A stretch of 64,000 bases of DNA, from NCBI GenBank assembly GCA_022577435.1, contig JAKOON010000011.1:6665501-6729500 (forward strand), read 5' to 3'. Below are positions 36,047 through 50,300 of this stretch, one piece after another. The first letter of the stretch is position 1, and every line of letters starts with the position of its first letter. This DNA is from Embiotoca jacksoni. Taxonomy: Eukaryota; Chordata; Actinopteri; Embiotocidae. Made by a program: the position numbers and the translations under genes. The notes beneath the pieces were generated by a model that saw only the letters and a list, made by a program, of their open reading frames with translations, searched no databases and was not told the origin of the DNA.

Positions 36047-38837
36047 TTAATGTCACGGAGACAGGTCTCTGTTCATTTACTAGAAAACATAAAGGAACTG
36101 TCTATGAGGTGATAATGCTTTTAGTATCTGCGCTCATGCCAGGTTGTTGAAACCTGGCAAACTGTTGACGTAAAAATGTGGGTGGGGACAGATTTATTAT
36201 TGAGACACAGTATTCACATAGACAATCCTGGGGCTAAAAAGCTTAAAAACAAAAAGTAAATTAAGTAAACCAGTAAAAGAAAACGTGGTAGCTGGAGCAG
36301 TAAAAAGAAAACGGCTGATTCAGAAGTCTGAACAGCATCAAAAGGCTTCGCCTGATTCAGTTGACATGTGGCATATGTGTGGTCTGGGTCAAAGCGATTG
36401 AGATTCTGGGGCAGATACTGCTGAGCAAGAGGTTCGAGCCAAGCACTTTAAAGTTCAAAAGGAAAGCAGCTAACGTTTCAGTGACTGAATGATATGTCAG
36501 CATCCTAAGCATCCCGTCAGGATGTAAAGAAAAAAAATAATTGTGATATAATGCAATATTGATCCCTTGTTTTTAAATTTCCAAGTCAGTTTCTCCCCGT
36601 CTCGCCGGGAAACCGGAGCACAGGGTCATAATAACAACCCCTAAAGCTAATATAGATTGAGCATCTTGCTCAAGGTCCACCTTGCAATACTTAAACCTAG
36701 TCTGTTTAATAAAAGGGTGACTTCATTTCACCAGCCTTCTACTGCTAAACACAAACACATGTATGTTATAATCCATCTTGGATGCATTATTGGACCTTCT
36801 GATGACAAAAGTATTCATTTCTGCTCATCAGTTGGTGTTGAATTTGAAGAAAATCAATGAAAAGTGCTATCTTTGTTTTACAGCGGCAAAAGGCAAGCTA
36901 CGGTGTGGCACAATTCACACTTAGGCAATTCAGCGTGCTTTGAGTAATCACAGACACACAGTAGAGCATTTATGGACCTAATGAAGAGGAAAATAATAAG
37001 TGAATTAAATGGGGAAAAAAAATAGCAAGAAAAATAATGGGTAACTTTGGTTAATATATTTAGGTCTTGTATAATCTTTATCACAGACTGCCAAAAGGTT
37101 GTTTTTTTGCCTTTTTCTGTACATATTTATTTATACGCACTCAAGATAATGGCAGCCAATGTTAATCAGCGGAGGAGCATGTACAGTATACAGTGTTTAA
37201 CAATAGACCACCGCTCGTTCCTTAAATCAGATTAAGTGAGGCACTGTAGGATACCGCTGATGCAAAGGAACAAATGCTCACTGGTTAAATAAATGACACT
37301 AAAGGCCACATCTGATTACACTGGATTCCAACAGAAAAGGAAAAAAAAAAGGAAAAAGACAGCTTGAAGAGAGGACCAACCTATTGCTGTCATGCAGAGA
37401 GAGCGAACGCTGTGCATATGATAAAAGAACTGAAGCTTCCCGGACAAGTTTATTCTCTCTAAATCTGTGATTAACTGCAGCGAGACGGGGCTGATGCAGA
37501 TGGCGGAGGCTCTGGTTGTCTTTAATCATGCATTATTAAGAAACACAGACACAGAAAACGACGGCAAAAAAAACCGATGTCTAGATTCCTGTGTTCTTGT
37601 ATCTCGCATGAGAAACACATACTCGTAAAAAGCATTCTGCTAAGCCTGTTGCAATTTTACTCTGAGAGATTTGTTTTTGTCGTAGTCTTTCAGCTGCTGC
37701 GGTTGGTATAAAAATGGAGAGTCTTCACATTCCATGTCCGAGTTGTGGAGCAGAATCAAAAAGTCAATAGGCATGTAAAGAAGTGGCTCGCCAGGTTCTT
37801 GAGTACAATTTACTCAAAAGGGTCTTTGAGAACGATGTCAGCTGGAAATGCAGAAGCACCCCTTTCTGCCTCTACACTTCTTGTGTGACATATTCAGAAT
37901 AAAAATGCCAACTGTGACAGTTAACCACTTCTTTCATTTTAATAAATCAGAAAATATCAGAGCAGAACTTTCAAGAACCAGTTTCACGAAAACACTTTTC
38001 TCATTTGTTTGATGCAGCTCTCAAACTCACAGCTGCTAAGAAGACAAGCAGGTGCACATTTCCGTACGTACACAAATGACCTTATGCATCATTGTTGGTG
38101 CCCTGCCAGCTCTCCCCAAACCTCCTTATGTTTCATAGCGTTTCCCTCCTCCTCGTGTTCCCTGTCTGTCTATGTTTTTTCTGTCTGTCTGTTCCTCGTC
38201 TGCGCACCACGGTGGATGTGGTTGATCGGCTCACAGTCCCTGACAGCTGAGTAACCGGCTGATGACGCACACCTGCCTCTCATCTGAGCTCACCGACTCT
38301 GACATTTATGCTCCGGATCAAACTCCACACATCCCCGGGTCATCAGTTCAGCCGCTCCAGTGAACCGTGCAGGGACGCTTAGTTATTTTAAGTGTATATC
38401 TCGAGTTAGCTCAAAACTAACTTTGTTTTTTGCATCCGTGATCTCAAACCAGCCTCAGTCTGCTTCTACTTAGCTGCCAGCGCTCCAGACATTCCAGACT
38501 AGAAAATATCACTCCGCCATTTGTAAAATTCGGATTGAAGCAGAATATTTTGTTCGATATAAACATGTTGTGACTTTTGGAAATGATCACGTCTCTCTTT
38601 TTTTTCAATGAATTTTGACTTTTGTATTTTACAATGGTCTGGAGAACTGTTAGCATATTGGCTGAAAGACACGGCGCTACTGTCTTAAAAATACATGTGT
38701 CCATGCAATTTTTTTTTTCAGCAGATATCTTAGCTACAGTTTTGTGTTTCTATATGGGGTTTTTATTCAGTTTGAGAAATTGATAAACTGGTCACGATTT
38801 GTTAACGATTGATACAAAATACCAGCTCCAACTCAAA
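36047..38837. other. Non-coding, nothing recognised
   Basis: No exon was supported on either strand. CpG-richer sequence near 38200-38360 was examined as a possible mmp17 first exon but contains no leucine-rich frame ending at a donor. Confidence 0.35.
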
Positions 38838-38971
38838 GTATATTCCATCTGCAGTCAAGTAGAAATGATCTTTGTATGCAACATTTCTGCAGCTCACAAA
38901 CGTCCTATGCCAGTCCTAAGTGCCATATACGAACCAGAGTGGTCTCTACTTGACTACAGATGGAAATATAC
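38838..38971. repeat. Inverted repeat with 26/27-base arms
   Basis: The left arm 38838-38863 starts GTATATTCCATCTGCAGTCA. The right arm 38945-38971, reverse-complemented, starts GTATATTTCCATCTGTAGTC. Both end AAGTAGA, with one single-base gap and one substitution. The spacer is 81 bases. It is probably a tiny MITE or a fold-back repeat. Confidence 0.75.
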
Positions 38972-39615
38972 AACATGAGTGCGGAGGAAGTGAATAAAGA
39001 GGATGAAAAAAAAAAACTTTGGCTGACTGAATATACTTCAGAGTTTTGCAGAATTGTCTAGTACTGGCAATAGGGCCATTCAGTAGAAAGCCATACTTCA
39101 TTTTGCTGTGTTCGTGGACACAGATCAAGGTCGTTATTCTGTAATGTCGAGAATTCCAAACCCTGTCATCAATCTAACTGTCAGGGCTGCCTAATGTTCA
39201 AAGAGGTGACTGTACAGTGACTGTGAGCATCAGCATGTACGTGAGAGCGAAAAGTGTGTATGAAGGCAAAATCAAGTCAGAGCTTAACCCCGCAAAGCGC
39301 TTCACTCAGTGCCGAGACACAACAGAGAAGAAAAGGTGAGAAAGGATGGGCAAAAAAGTAGAAGAAGATGGAGAGAGACAGCGGGGAAATCAAAGGGAGA
39401 CCTCTCATGAGAGGGGCTTCTTAAGTCTTAAGATCTACTCATGCTCAAGGGAGCTCTCTGTTGTACAGCCTTGTAAACATCAAACCAAACCGCTGACTGT
39501 GATTTCACACACCACGCGAGCAAGACAGGGAGTGTGTAAATGTAAGTCATGCATGAGCTGCATGAATAACATTGACCACAATGAAAAGAAGAAGAAACAT
39601 AGAAATCCAAATTCT

Positions 39616-39666
<51 letters not shown>

Positions 39667-41819
39667 TAAAGGGCATCCCATATTTCCCATTGACCTCATC
39701 TGACCTTCCTAAAAATGGATGTATGATCTTTCAGAATGAGGAAGAACAGCGGGTCCATTTGTATCAAGTAGTTGCATCTCCTGGTGTGTGTTTTAATACC
39801 AACGGTGGCAGTAAAATACATAAAAAGGAGAATTTTGGGAGTAGAGTCCTTTCCCCGACTGGTTTTGTAAGTCCTGTGGATATTTTCCTGCTTTTTCCAT
39901 TGTTACAACATATTTCCTATTCAACCACATTCATCTAAAATCAATACAACTGTTTTTTCCTCTATAAAACTGGACAAAACAACCAACTGTTTGGCAGGGT
40001 ATTGACACTAAAACGTTTTACAGTTTTAAACTAGATTTACCACATGTTAAATATAAAAAGCCCAATAAGGAGAAGTAAGTACAGAGTGTTCAATTTTGTA
40101 AGAAGTTTCACAGTACATTCATACATTGATCCACAAAGAGTCACTTGTTTATATTTTAGAGTTTAACAATTAAATTACTGGCAGAAAAATAGCCATTGAT
40201 AATAATTTTTAGAGATATACTTTTCAATTCAATTCAAAAGGGGCTAATTGGCATCTCAACAGGACTTTTTTTTAATCAAAAGATGGATTGATTCCTCGAC
40301 AGGAGCAGATATAAGGACTCCAAGAAGAGTGTGCTTACTTTTCCGAAACACTTATTGACTGTAGCACACATTAAACACAGGTTCATGCAACTAAAGTCAT
40401 TATTGTATCATTGGTTTGTTTGTTTGATTTCACACACTGATCAGATCATTTTCTTTGTTGTGTTTTTTTCTTATTTTTCAATTCTGTTATTATTGGTGCT
40501 GTGCTGGGCTGAATAACACAATGTACCTTAACGCTCAAATATGATAAGAGGTTCAATTACACGGATAAAGATAATCCCTCTTTCTGTTTCTACCTCAGCC
40601 TCCTTCCCTCAGCCCATCTCTTACTACCACCTCTCACACTGACCCCGTCCTGCTGCTGCAGCACATCTTGACATGAGGTCAGCCTGCGAACATGATTTGA
40701 ATCAGTTTCCCTACAAAACAGTGGCACAGTCGAAGGAAAGGAATCAAGAGTGGGGGGAAAAAAATAAAAAAGGTGGGCGGCCTGATGAGAACACAGCAGC
40801 AAGTTAGCGAGAGTATAAAAAGACAATGACATAAAGCAGATCTTGACAGCTGGTCCTTCTTATCACTCAAGACGGGTCAAGACAAACAGAAGGACGAGTA
40901 GATCTTAAACCAGTGTAGTAAAGGGACGTCAGACAGACAGACACGGTACGGATGGATGCGACGTGACACGATGTAAACATACATCTTCAGTTGTATAGGA
41001 AGCGTTACCTGCACAGAAAACTTTTTAAAAACTTGCAGCGCATATTAAACCTTTTGGAAACTCATTCTACAGTTGTTGTGTGATGTGTTGGTGTCTTACA
41101 TACAGCACAGAACTCCTTTTTGTGGGATTTGTATCTGCCTCTTAATGAGACACTTTGATCTCCCACAGTTGTTTTAATTTAAAGATGAAACAGTATGGAG
41201 AAACTTGTGCAACAGCAGGGTCAAGATGAAAGAATAAATACATAACTGCAATCAGATTTAATATATCACACAGAAATGTGTTAAAATTGTATTTGTCCAG
41301 AAAGAAACAAAGTGGGAAATACACTGGATTTATTTTTCTTTTCTTGTGTTATTGTATATCCGTTTCTTCATAAAATGTACTATCTTGTATGATAAATATA
41401 AATTTCCCATTTGCATGACATGAAAAAGTTATATTTTGGTCATTTAAGTGCACAGAATTCAAAGTGAGTCGCTTCAGTGAGTGTAAAAATAAAACTCGAA
41501 TGGAAAAAGAATTTCAGCAAAGTGTTTGCTGATAATGATAGTGATTATGTAACATAATTATATTTCCCATCTGTAAGCACACTGCTCGCTGCCTCACTAA
41601 GATGGTACACTTTTAATTATATACTGTTTTTCAGAGGGTAGCTGTAAAACACCGTGCTACAATATTGCAGGCTGTTCCACAGCAGAGAGCTACATTTTGT
41701 ACATAATACTGCAGAACTGCCGACAGCATAAAAGGCTGCCTGAGCACGCAGTCACACACTGTATAGATGCACAAAGCAGGACTGCTAATGCCATGGACGT
41801 TCAGCATGCAATTTCTATC
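38972..41819. other. Non-coding, with (CA)n at 39618-39664
   Basis: The CA tract has about 23 units. Minus-strand frames near 40590-40870 were examined as possible signal-peptide exons, but no frame runs from a Met through a hydrophobic stretch to a phase-0 donor. Confidence 0.4.
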
Positions 41820-41945
41820 CTGTAAATATGTCTATTTATGTCTGTCTGTTTTGTTTGTTTTGGACGCTGAGAGCGAACCTGAAACCGGAGTCAAATTTCT
41901 TGTATGTGTCAACATACGTGGCCAATAAAGGGATTCTGAATAGTA
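41820..41945 (+). repeat. LINE-type 3' tail fragment
   Basis: TGTAAATATGTCTATTTATG, then TTTCTTGTATGTGTCAACAT, ending GGCCAATAAAGGGATTCTG. This AATAAA-plus-GATTCTG ending is typical of 3' ends of fish retroelements. Confidence 0.5.
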
Positions 41946-44900
41946 TTTATCAGGCTCTGTTTTTGAGATGTTGGTTGACTAAAGTTTTAGAAGTATTGCT
42001 GCTGTTTTTTGGATGTGATATCATCTTCCATAAAAACAAACAAACAAACAACAGCTACTCGCACAACGTGAACCCCCGTCAACACATACTATTAGGGGAC
42101 GAAAATATAAACAAACCATGATCTGTGTATGATCTGTCAAAACATTAAATTGTTCAGAAAATGTATAAGACAATAGAAAAGGACATTGTGAATATGTGCA
42201 GGGAGGGAGATTTTAGCACTGGGATGTGATATCATGTATTTATTGCTTATGTAAGTGTTCACATGTTCATGAGTTAAAGCAGTGTTCCCAACCTGAGTAT
42301 CAGAGTCACCGAAAGGTTACAATACACACAGTATATGTTATATATATATTTGTATTTCAGTTGAACAATCTGTGTTGGTTGACTTTAAGCCAGAATGTGT
42401 CAGCTTGGGTTGTCTTGTTCAAAAACTTTCAATATCGGTATCGGTATCCATACCTTGACTTGAATACTGGTTCATGAAACATTTATTCAATACTAATGTT
42501 ATAAAACACATTAAGAAAAAGAAAATGACATTGCACATGCCGATACAAATATTTCTATTTTTCATGCTGTTTAGAGGGGGTAACGCTGGATATTTTCTGG
42601 AGATACAATTTTATTGATGTTCCTGAAACACTTCACATGCAGGGTATCGCTCGATGCTATATTTTACCTATATTCCCTAAACGCCTCACAGGCAAACTAA
42701 ACGTAGACACTAGGCTGTGCACAGAAAAGCCTCCAGTTAACGTAGTGCATCCAACTCAGAAGTTTGTGTCCAAACATTAGTTTGAAAAAAGTGAATTTAG
42801 GGAGTTTCTAATATAAGATTTACCTCCATTGAAGCAGAGTGCTGTTATCTACATGGACGGGTCACCCAAACAGAGAGCAAGGTGTCAGAATTTAGTACAG
42901 AATGGCAAAGCATTTGTCGATACTGGATAGTATTGAAGCAATTCAGTCTCAAAAGTATCCCAGGCCTAGTGTCTGATTGTTTGATTATGTGCAGTACTTT
43001 GGTCAACCTTTGCTGTGTTTAAATGTGCCATTTAAATAATTCTGACTTGACTCGACTACTGTCAGCCATGTAATAATAAAGATAAAATTATTGTTATTAA
43101 ACTCTGGACTATTTGGGTTGCAAGATAAAATGAAAGGTCACAAGATGATTATCAGGATACAAGAAATAAGAAACATAATTCTGTGTATATTCTGAAAGAC
43201 TGGATGGTTTGACCTCTTTTAACCTCAAAAACTATTCAAATAAAACAACCTGATATGGGAACATCACCAGAGATTCTATACCCTGCGGCAGAGTGTTTTA
43301 ATAAAACATTGTTATGGTTCATAGAGAAAAGCCATGAAGGTTGATAACTACTGCACTACGACGGATATTGCCACTTACGTTATCGACTTACTGAAACAAA
43401 TGTAGTCGGTGCAGGTTTCAGGCATTTAAACGTCCCAGAAAAAGTAAAGCACCAAATAAGTCAACAGAGTGTTAAAAACTATTCAAAGTATTCGACACAT
43501 CTTCGAAGCAGATGTTCCAGTAAACGGCAAATCCAGTTTGTATTTCTTCCACACCTCTTTATAATAGAGGTTGAAAATCAATCCATTCGGCATTCTCACT
43601 TTTGTCCTGCTGTAATTTAATAGTTCACACATACACATGCACTCATTCTCTATGCTTCTCAGGCTCTCTTACTCATACGAGCTGTCAGTGTGTATTAAAG
43701 TGTGTATTAAATCATCTGAGTTTTTGTTTGTTCTTCTTGCTACATTATCTGTGAAATAAAATTTGTTTGCTCCGGGACGCTGCGCCCCGGTCACTGGAAT
43801 CCAATTACACAGTAAGGAGTACAGCAGGTAAACGGCTGCATAGGGTACTTCTTGTTTTCAGTTTCATCTCGCCATCTCTTCCTTAGCTCCATTTTTTTTG
43901 TTTCTCTCTCTATTTTCTGATTTCCTCTTCTGTTCTCTGCCTGTTAAGGCAATATACTTCATGTACAGTGGCAAACTTCTGATGAGACTAAGAATGATCC
44001 TCCCCGCAGAGACAGAAAGTGAAATGAAAAGACATCCTGTGTTCATCTCAACCGTGTTCCTTCATCCTCCTCTAACAGACTGAAATCATTCCAACATCAT
44101 AGCACGCTTCCGGTCAGATGGGTCGAGTTCTCTTCCTGATTCTCCTGAAGGTCAGTGTTCACCCTGCACATCCTCTCAGCCTTTAGATAAAGCTCAGTCT
44201 GTCTCATCCTGCTGTTTGTGAGCTCCTCCATCTGACAAGACCTCCCTCTGTTTTCTCCCTGATGAACAGCTGCTAAGTCCCTTCGACCTCAGCCTTATTG
44301 ACAATAAATTAGTCTTTTAACCCCACGACCTCACTGTCTCTCAGAGTTCAATGAAGTTGCAATGGCCACTTTAGTGTCTATACATTGTTATTTGATGCCT
44401 CAGGGAACCAGGTGAGACTTTTGCTCTCCTGTCTGCTTAAAGGTTGTGAAACAGTAAAGTTTATATTGAGAAGCACTTGACAGACAACTGCTGTCTTTAT
44501 CCACATAATGATTACGTGACTATTCTGCTAATATATTAAGATATCTTAGAAAATTCTCTGAAGATCCAGTTTAGAATAATATCAGAGTAAAAACGCTCTC
44601 CTAATTTATCAAACAACTCGCTGCTGCTTACAACAAAGTGGAGGAATAACCTTAAAGAGCAGCTCTCAAGTGGCGCATGTATGCACAGAGAGGATGAACC
44701 AATCAGACACGAGATTTTTCATCTACTTCTCCCCCATTTTCCCATTTTCCTTCGTTTGAAAACACATTCTTCTTATCAGTGGTTCAAAGGCATTTAAGAT
44801 GTTTTGTAAATGTTGTGAAATTTCTAATATCTTCTATAGCAATTAAACTCTGAATAATATGTACTGATTTAGATGATGTGTGGCACATAATTTTGAATGC

Positions 44901-45014
44901 TATAATACCAAACCATGTCTCATAATGTGTGTGCTCAGCTTTTTACATAAAGAATCAAACAATCCCACACTGGCATGCTCTCTGGGCAGAGGATACACAC
45001 CAGAGACTTAAACT
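41946..45014. other. Non-coding, repeat relics only
   Basis: ATATCGGTATCGGTATCC near 42433 belongs to the GGTATCG-type repeats. A GC-rich hairpin CCGGGACGCTGCGCCCCGG lies at about 43772-43790. A short signal-like frame starts at 44118 but is unsupported. Confidence 0.35.
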
Positions 45015-45553
45015 GTGTTCCAAAACACTCCCTATTTTAAAAGCACAAGTGTGTTCACACTGACAAGTATGGAAACATGCAGTGCACTACAAGTACACAG
45101 ATGATGCACTCAAAACGGTCCAAACATTGAGTGTGACACGCTGGACACTTTCCACACTTGAGGGTCGCCATCTTGGCCACATAGCAGAAAATGAGGATCC
45201 ACTGATGATAAGTATTTTCAAATTTAGGCGTCTGAGGAAGCTGCAGCTGTTGCAGAAGTCTTCACAAAATACAACCATACTGCTGTTGGACAGAAACCAT
45301 CAGTATGTTTAACTGTGTGTGTTAAACAGAGGGCACGAATAAACATTAACTTCTGGGTAAAATAATAAAGGTCGGCAGATATGTTGGCATGTGATGCCTT
45401 TCAAATGTTAAGGTTATTTCCTGTAAGTGCAGAAGGGCAGTGTGTGATTTCAGACAACACTACTCTGTCGAAATTCAAGTATTGCACACGTAAGATTTCT
45501 GACAAGTAAGAGTACATTGTAGTGTACTCAGGGAAGTATGCAATTTGGAACAC
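45015..45553. mobile_element. Probable non-autonomous DNA transposon
   Basis: The left end GTGTTCCAAAACACTCCC and the right end (reverse complement GTGTTCCAAATTGCATACTT) share their termini. Inward, both arms carry related CACTACAAGTAC/CACTACAATGTAC segments in opposite orientation. About 540 bases long, no transposase. The family is not identified; it resembles fish hAT or Harbinger derivatives. Confidence 0.55.
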
Positions 45554-48500
45554 TTCCTTACTCTGACTGAACCAGCAAAAAGCATGAAATCATGCGCCTC
45601 TTCCTGACTTTCCAAATGTTATCAGACCGAATGGATTTATTTTTCTGATAGGGAAACCAGCCAGGCTACAGTGGAGCAAATGATGATCCGATATGTGATC
45701 TTGGAAAATGGCACACAAGAGATATGTGTATCACCAAACAAATTCACACAGTGTCACACATAAAAAGATTGACTGATGTTTTCAAAACACAGCTCCTCGT
45801 CCACCAAAAGTCGAAAAGAAAATCCTGCCCCTTCCGTGTCACATCAATCGACAGCTTTCAGCCAAGCAGATTTCTCTAAACTGTTTCTCTCAAGAGCACC
45901 CCGGGAGTGTATGCAATAGCAGCAGTGATGCTATCATTCTCCAAAGCGGTTGGAGCAGCTTTCCATTTTACATCACCAGCTTATTCTGAGAAATCGTTTA
46001 CTTAAAGCATTACATTGGGATGATATAACAGGCAAGCAATGACAGCTTGTGTGTTTGACTAAGGAGCTCATAAAAACTAAAACCTAAGGCAGACTTCTAA
46101 AGCAAACATCATTTCCTGAAGAAATGAAGGATTTAGTTTCACTTGTGCAAACAGAAGAGGTGAAAAAACAGAATGTAAGAAAAAGCAGAGACGGAGATAC
46201 TGCAGGTGACATACAGGGATGGTTGTACAGCCTTAGAAACGTGTTTGATCAAACAAAAACACTGTTTTCAGAATGCCAGGCAGCAAAAAGTGAGAATTAA
46301 CCTGAACCAAGACATTGTCAGTTTTCTGTGACGCATTTCTCTCATCTGTTGTTCCCACAAACACACAGGACTTCCTCCTTTTCGGCAAGAGAGTCCGATT
46401 TTCCAGTCGAAGAAAGATGAACTCGACTCTCTGCCAACGAGATAGCGAGACCACATGTGTGATTTAACGTGCCGAGGGTGGCTGGTCTGACCTGTGACAG
46501 GGATGTTTACAGGCCAGAGTCAATTACTTTTCTATGCCGTGTAAAGATAATCTCTTTCTCGCTGTGGACAAACCTGAAGAGATCATCAATGACTGCAAAT
46601 AGAAAGTCACCACTGCTCCCATCAACCATCATGTGCAGTGAAAATTACCACGGTCACATTCACCACAATAATATCTGTACAAGGTTTAACATGATAGATA
46701 CAATTCTTGTGATAATGGTAATATTTTGATTTGTTGACATGATGACATCATACCATATACTGTATTTTATGTGCGTGACGTTTGCAAAGCAACAACAAGC
46801 ATGGCTCCGCGGTGGAGGAGTTCGTTCCAAATAAGGGAGCAATTTGAGTTGTGTGGAAGTGGTTTGTTTACAAAACATTAGATGTACAACAAACCACAAT
46901 ATGTTACTTCTTACAGAATATTTTAAAGTAAACTGTTAAGTTTATGCCGACATGTAAATCCGTAAGACCCTTTTTGTTGCAATTGTATGGTGTCAAAATG
47001 AATATTAAACATTTTTCAGTATTTTGTCATATCACCAAGGATATTGTTCGTCCAGATACCCTGAAATATTTTGTTACGAAGACTTGACTATGTCAAATGA
47101 TTTTCCAATTTGATCATAGTCTCAATAAACAATTAAGTTTCTAAAAAATATTTTTTTATGTTTTCCAAAGTGCATCAGTGGCTTCATAATGAGCAGAAAA
47201 TGTATGTATTTATAGGATTTGTCATCTAAAGAGTGAAAAAGCAGTTGGGGGTTTTGTGGCTTGACGTGTTTCCAAGTGAAAGGCAACGTGCAAATGCTGT
47301 GTTTTGAAAGGGCTTTTATTGTTGATTGATTGTTCGGGGATTTGATCTATTCACAGAGGATGTGAATTAGTGAATCTCATAAAATAAATAAATTAAGTTG
47401 TAAAAGACTTTTTGCCCATTATTGTTAGATCAGTATAAAGGAGAAATGATTAATAAAGTCAAGTTAACTGCTCCTCCAAAATCATTTTTAATTAAATATA
47501 TTTATAAACATGTCATCTAGTTGAGTTAAGTTAAATATATAGAATTGTTTTAGCAAATATTTCATTGCTACCAAGAGATAAAAAAATACAAGCAAACGAG
47601 GAACACAATTTGTATTTCCTCCCGCTGTGGTGCAACATGATCTCCATCTTGTAAACATAGTTTGAGGCCAAACACAATTCACGTTTACCTTCTTGCTTAT
47701 CCACAGACAGATGAAAATGAGCCAACATGAGTCACAGACATGAGTCATCACAAGTTCACATGGAGTAGACTGCAGGACTATCTTTATCCTCCAAATGTTG
47801 TGTATTTTTAAACACTACTTAATGTATAATGTTACTCCCATCAGTGAGGAGTGTAAATAGATTGACTGTGATTCATGGCTGTTTGTGTACACTATATACA
47901 GCATGTAGGGACACTTGTTTTGTGCAGTCTTCATATTGTTGTGCGTACTATTCGTATGTATTTTGGTCACTAGATGTCACTGTGTTGAAAACCACTGCTG
48001 CAACTTCAATGCAGATGATGGTAAATCACCTGAACTTGAACTAAAGCTCCCTCTTCTCCATTTTTCTCTTGCAGCCAATTGCCTGCTCAGAATGGTCACT
48101 TTACTTTATAGGCAACTCTGGAAAAAAAAAAAGAAATAAAGTAAAGGTCAACAATTCACAAACGGCCCCTAACTCTTCAAATCTACAGCACAGACACTAA
48201 CAGATTTATATTTATTAAAGTATTATATCCTTCAAACTTTCTCCTCCATAATGTTTTGACTACCATTTATTCCCTCTATAACACAAAGATTTTTTAATCT
48301 TTCTGTTATCATGTTCTGCGCGTGCAAGTTGAAAGTAAAAATTTCTTCCAACATAAATACCAAAGAAAAACAATACAACGTCTAAAATGTAGATGAACGC
48401 ATTAGACCCTGAAAGCTCCTGCGTGTAGCTGATTTGAGTGTGTGCCACAGCGTGTTGAGTTAGAAACTGAAACAGTAGTGCCGTGTGTGCACTTCACGAA

Positions 48501-50300
48501 CAGCTTATGTTGACCCCGAAGTCACGCTTAATCCGAGATGTTCCTACAGTATGTGCCTTTGAGTGTACGTGTGTGTGTGTGTGTGTCATTCACAGTCGCA
48601 AGCATGATGTCAGCGAGGGTAAGGACAGACTGAATGGAAACTTGAAAAGAGTTTGTGTCTAATGTGTTCTTTAGAGGACGGAGATGCAGAGAAACACACA
48701 ACTCTACATGAATGCTAATGCAGCTCTTTATCTGCTGGATGGTTCGACCCAAGTCGAGCTCTCGACTCAAGTCAGGTCAGGGTCTTGTTTCCATTGAACT
48801 GAGACAAGCCCTTGCAGACAAATGTGATACCACTGTCTACATCTCTTCAGATTTTCTAAACTGCTGCTGATCAGTCAAAGCCTGAGTGGATTGAGTTTTG
48901 GCCACTTTTAGCTCACGAAAAACAGGCTGTCACTATTATCAGGAGTCATTATTTGACTTCCATTCATCTTGTGGCCAGAAAAAACACACACGGTGCCGCG
49001 TGAATGTTAATATAGCTCCATGTCTGCTGGATGTGTAAATGGGTGATGGTTTGAAACTTTCAGTACCGGGTTTAAAGTGATGATATTCGGATATGTGCTC
49101 AGCTGACTCCAATGCCATTTCATTTTCAGTTCTCTCGAAGTTTCCAATCATGTGGCCGTCATTCACTCATGAGCCGACAGTCCTGACCCAGCGTCCTCCC
49201 ACAAGACACACTGAAACTGACTGAGGTACAAAATGGAACAGAAAAAGGGTGAAGGCAAAGGAGAGCAACAGAAGATTGAAACCTTCCCTCCATTATTTCG
49301 AAGAATATACATAAGCTAAAGGAAGATATTGAGAAAGATGGAGCAGCTCTCTGCCTTATTCAGGACACAATGGCTACATCGGCAATGCAGCTTCATCTGC
49401 CTCAAAGAAAAGGCTCGAGGAGAGCACAACAGACTGCAACTGAACGGGCAGTTTTTCAACAGGTGTGGGGAGGCAGGATATCAATACAAGACCTCAGTTT
49501 TATCAGTCTTATCACTCTGTTTCTATATGTTTTTTGTCTCCTAACTAGTTGCTGCAAGAGCACAGACAAAACCTCCTTTTCGATACCCTCAATTATGCTC
49601 CTTCTTCTTCACTCCGGATAACACCAAATGAGATTCATTTAAAAGAACACAAAAGGGCATAATTTAATGTTTCAAAATGTGCCTAATCTGTGTGTGGAAC
49701 ATGTCTGTGCAAATCTGTTTAGTCAGATATAAACTGAGGGTTTAGGAGTTGATGAGTAGGCGTCCACTTTTCCAGAGTTTGTAGAAACAAAACAATCACA
49801 GTTCAACTATTGTACCTGACAGTTAACGTGGCCCTGTAATGTGTAGGTACACCTCGGATCTAGATAGGCTGGAGCTGGGTACCAAACATTGTTCCTTATT
49901 ATGGCACTGACCTGAGTTGCTGCAATACTATCGAGTATTTAAATATGCCTCGTCATTTGTTAATACAGTTTGATACCTAAGCGTCATCCACGCTCACACG
50001 TTTTCATTTTGAAATATATTGCATATTTTGCTATGTTTTCACAGGAGTAAATCTCATCAGCATCAGTGATTTACCATACGTGGCCTCTACTCGGACCAAT
50101 GTAGATAAAAACACTCAGTTTCTACTTAAGTAAGTAAATCTTACATTAGAACACCTTATTTCACTCTTTTCTTCTCTATGCACAGCTGGCTAGCATGTAC
50201 TAATATCATGTGAGGTGTTTATCTGTACAGCAAAATGTACAGACAATAATCTGAGTTACACTCTCCCCCTTTTAGATGCATAGAAAAAATAATAATCTAG
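45554..50300. other. Non-coding, nothing recognised
   Basis: Many short open frames but none with family resemblance or paired splice sites. A short (GT)n run lies near 48570-48586. Confidence 0.35.

Noticed and set aside
36430..36460. GGTTCGAGCC, resembling a tRNA B box
   Set aside because: No A box at the right distance and no cloverleaf arms can be formed.
40590..40870. Candidate for the mmp17 signal-peptide exon on the minus strand
   Set aside because: The hydrophobic frame does not reach a phase-0 donor and is followed by a charged stretch and a stop.
44118..44152. Plus-strand MGRVLFLILLK followed by GTCAGT, a possible signal-peptide exon
   Set aside because: Only 11 codons, no promoter, no following exon found, and not on the mmp17 strand.
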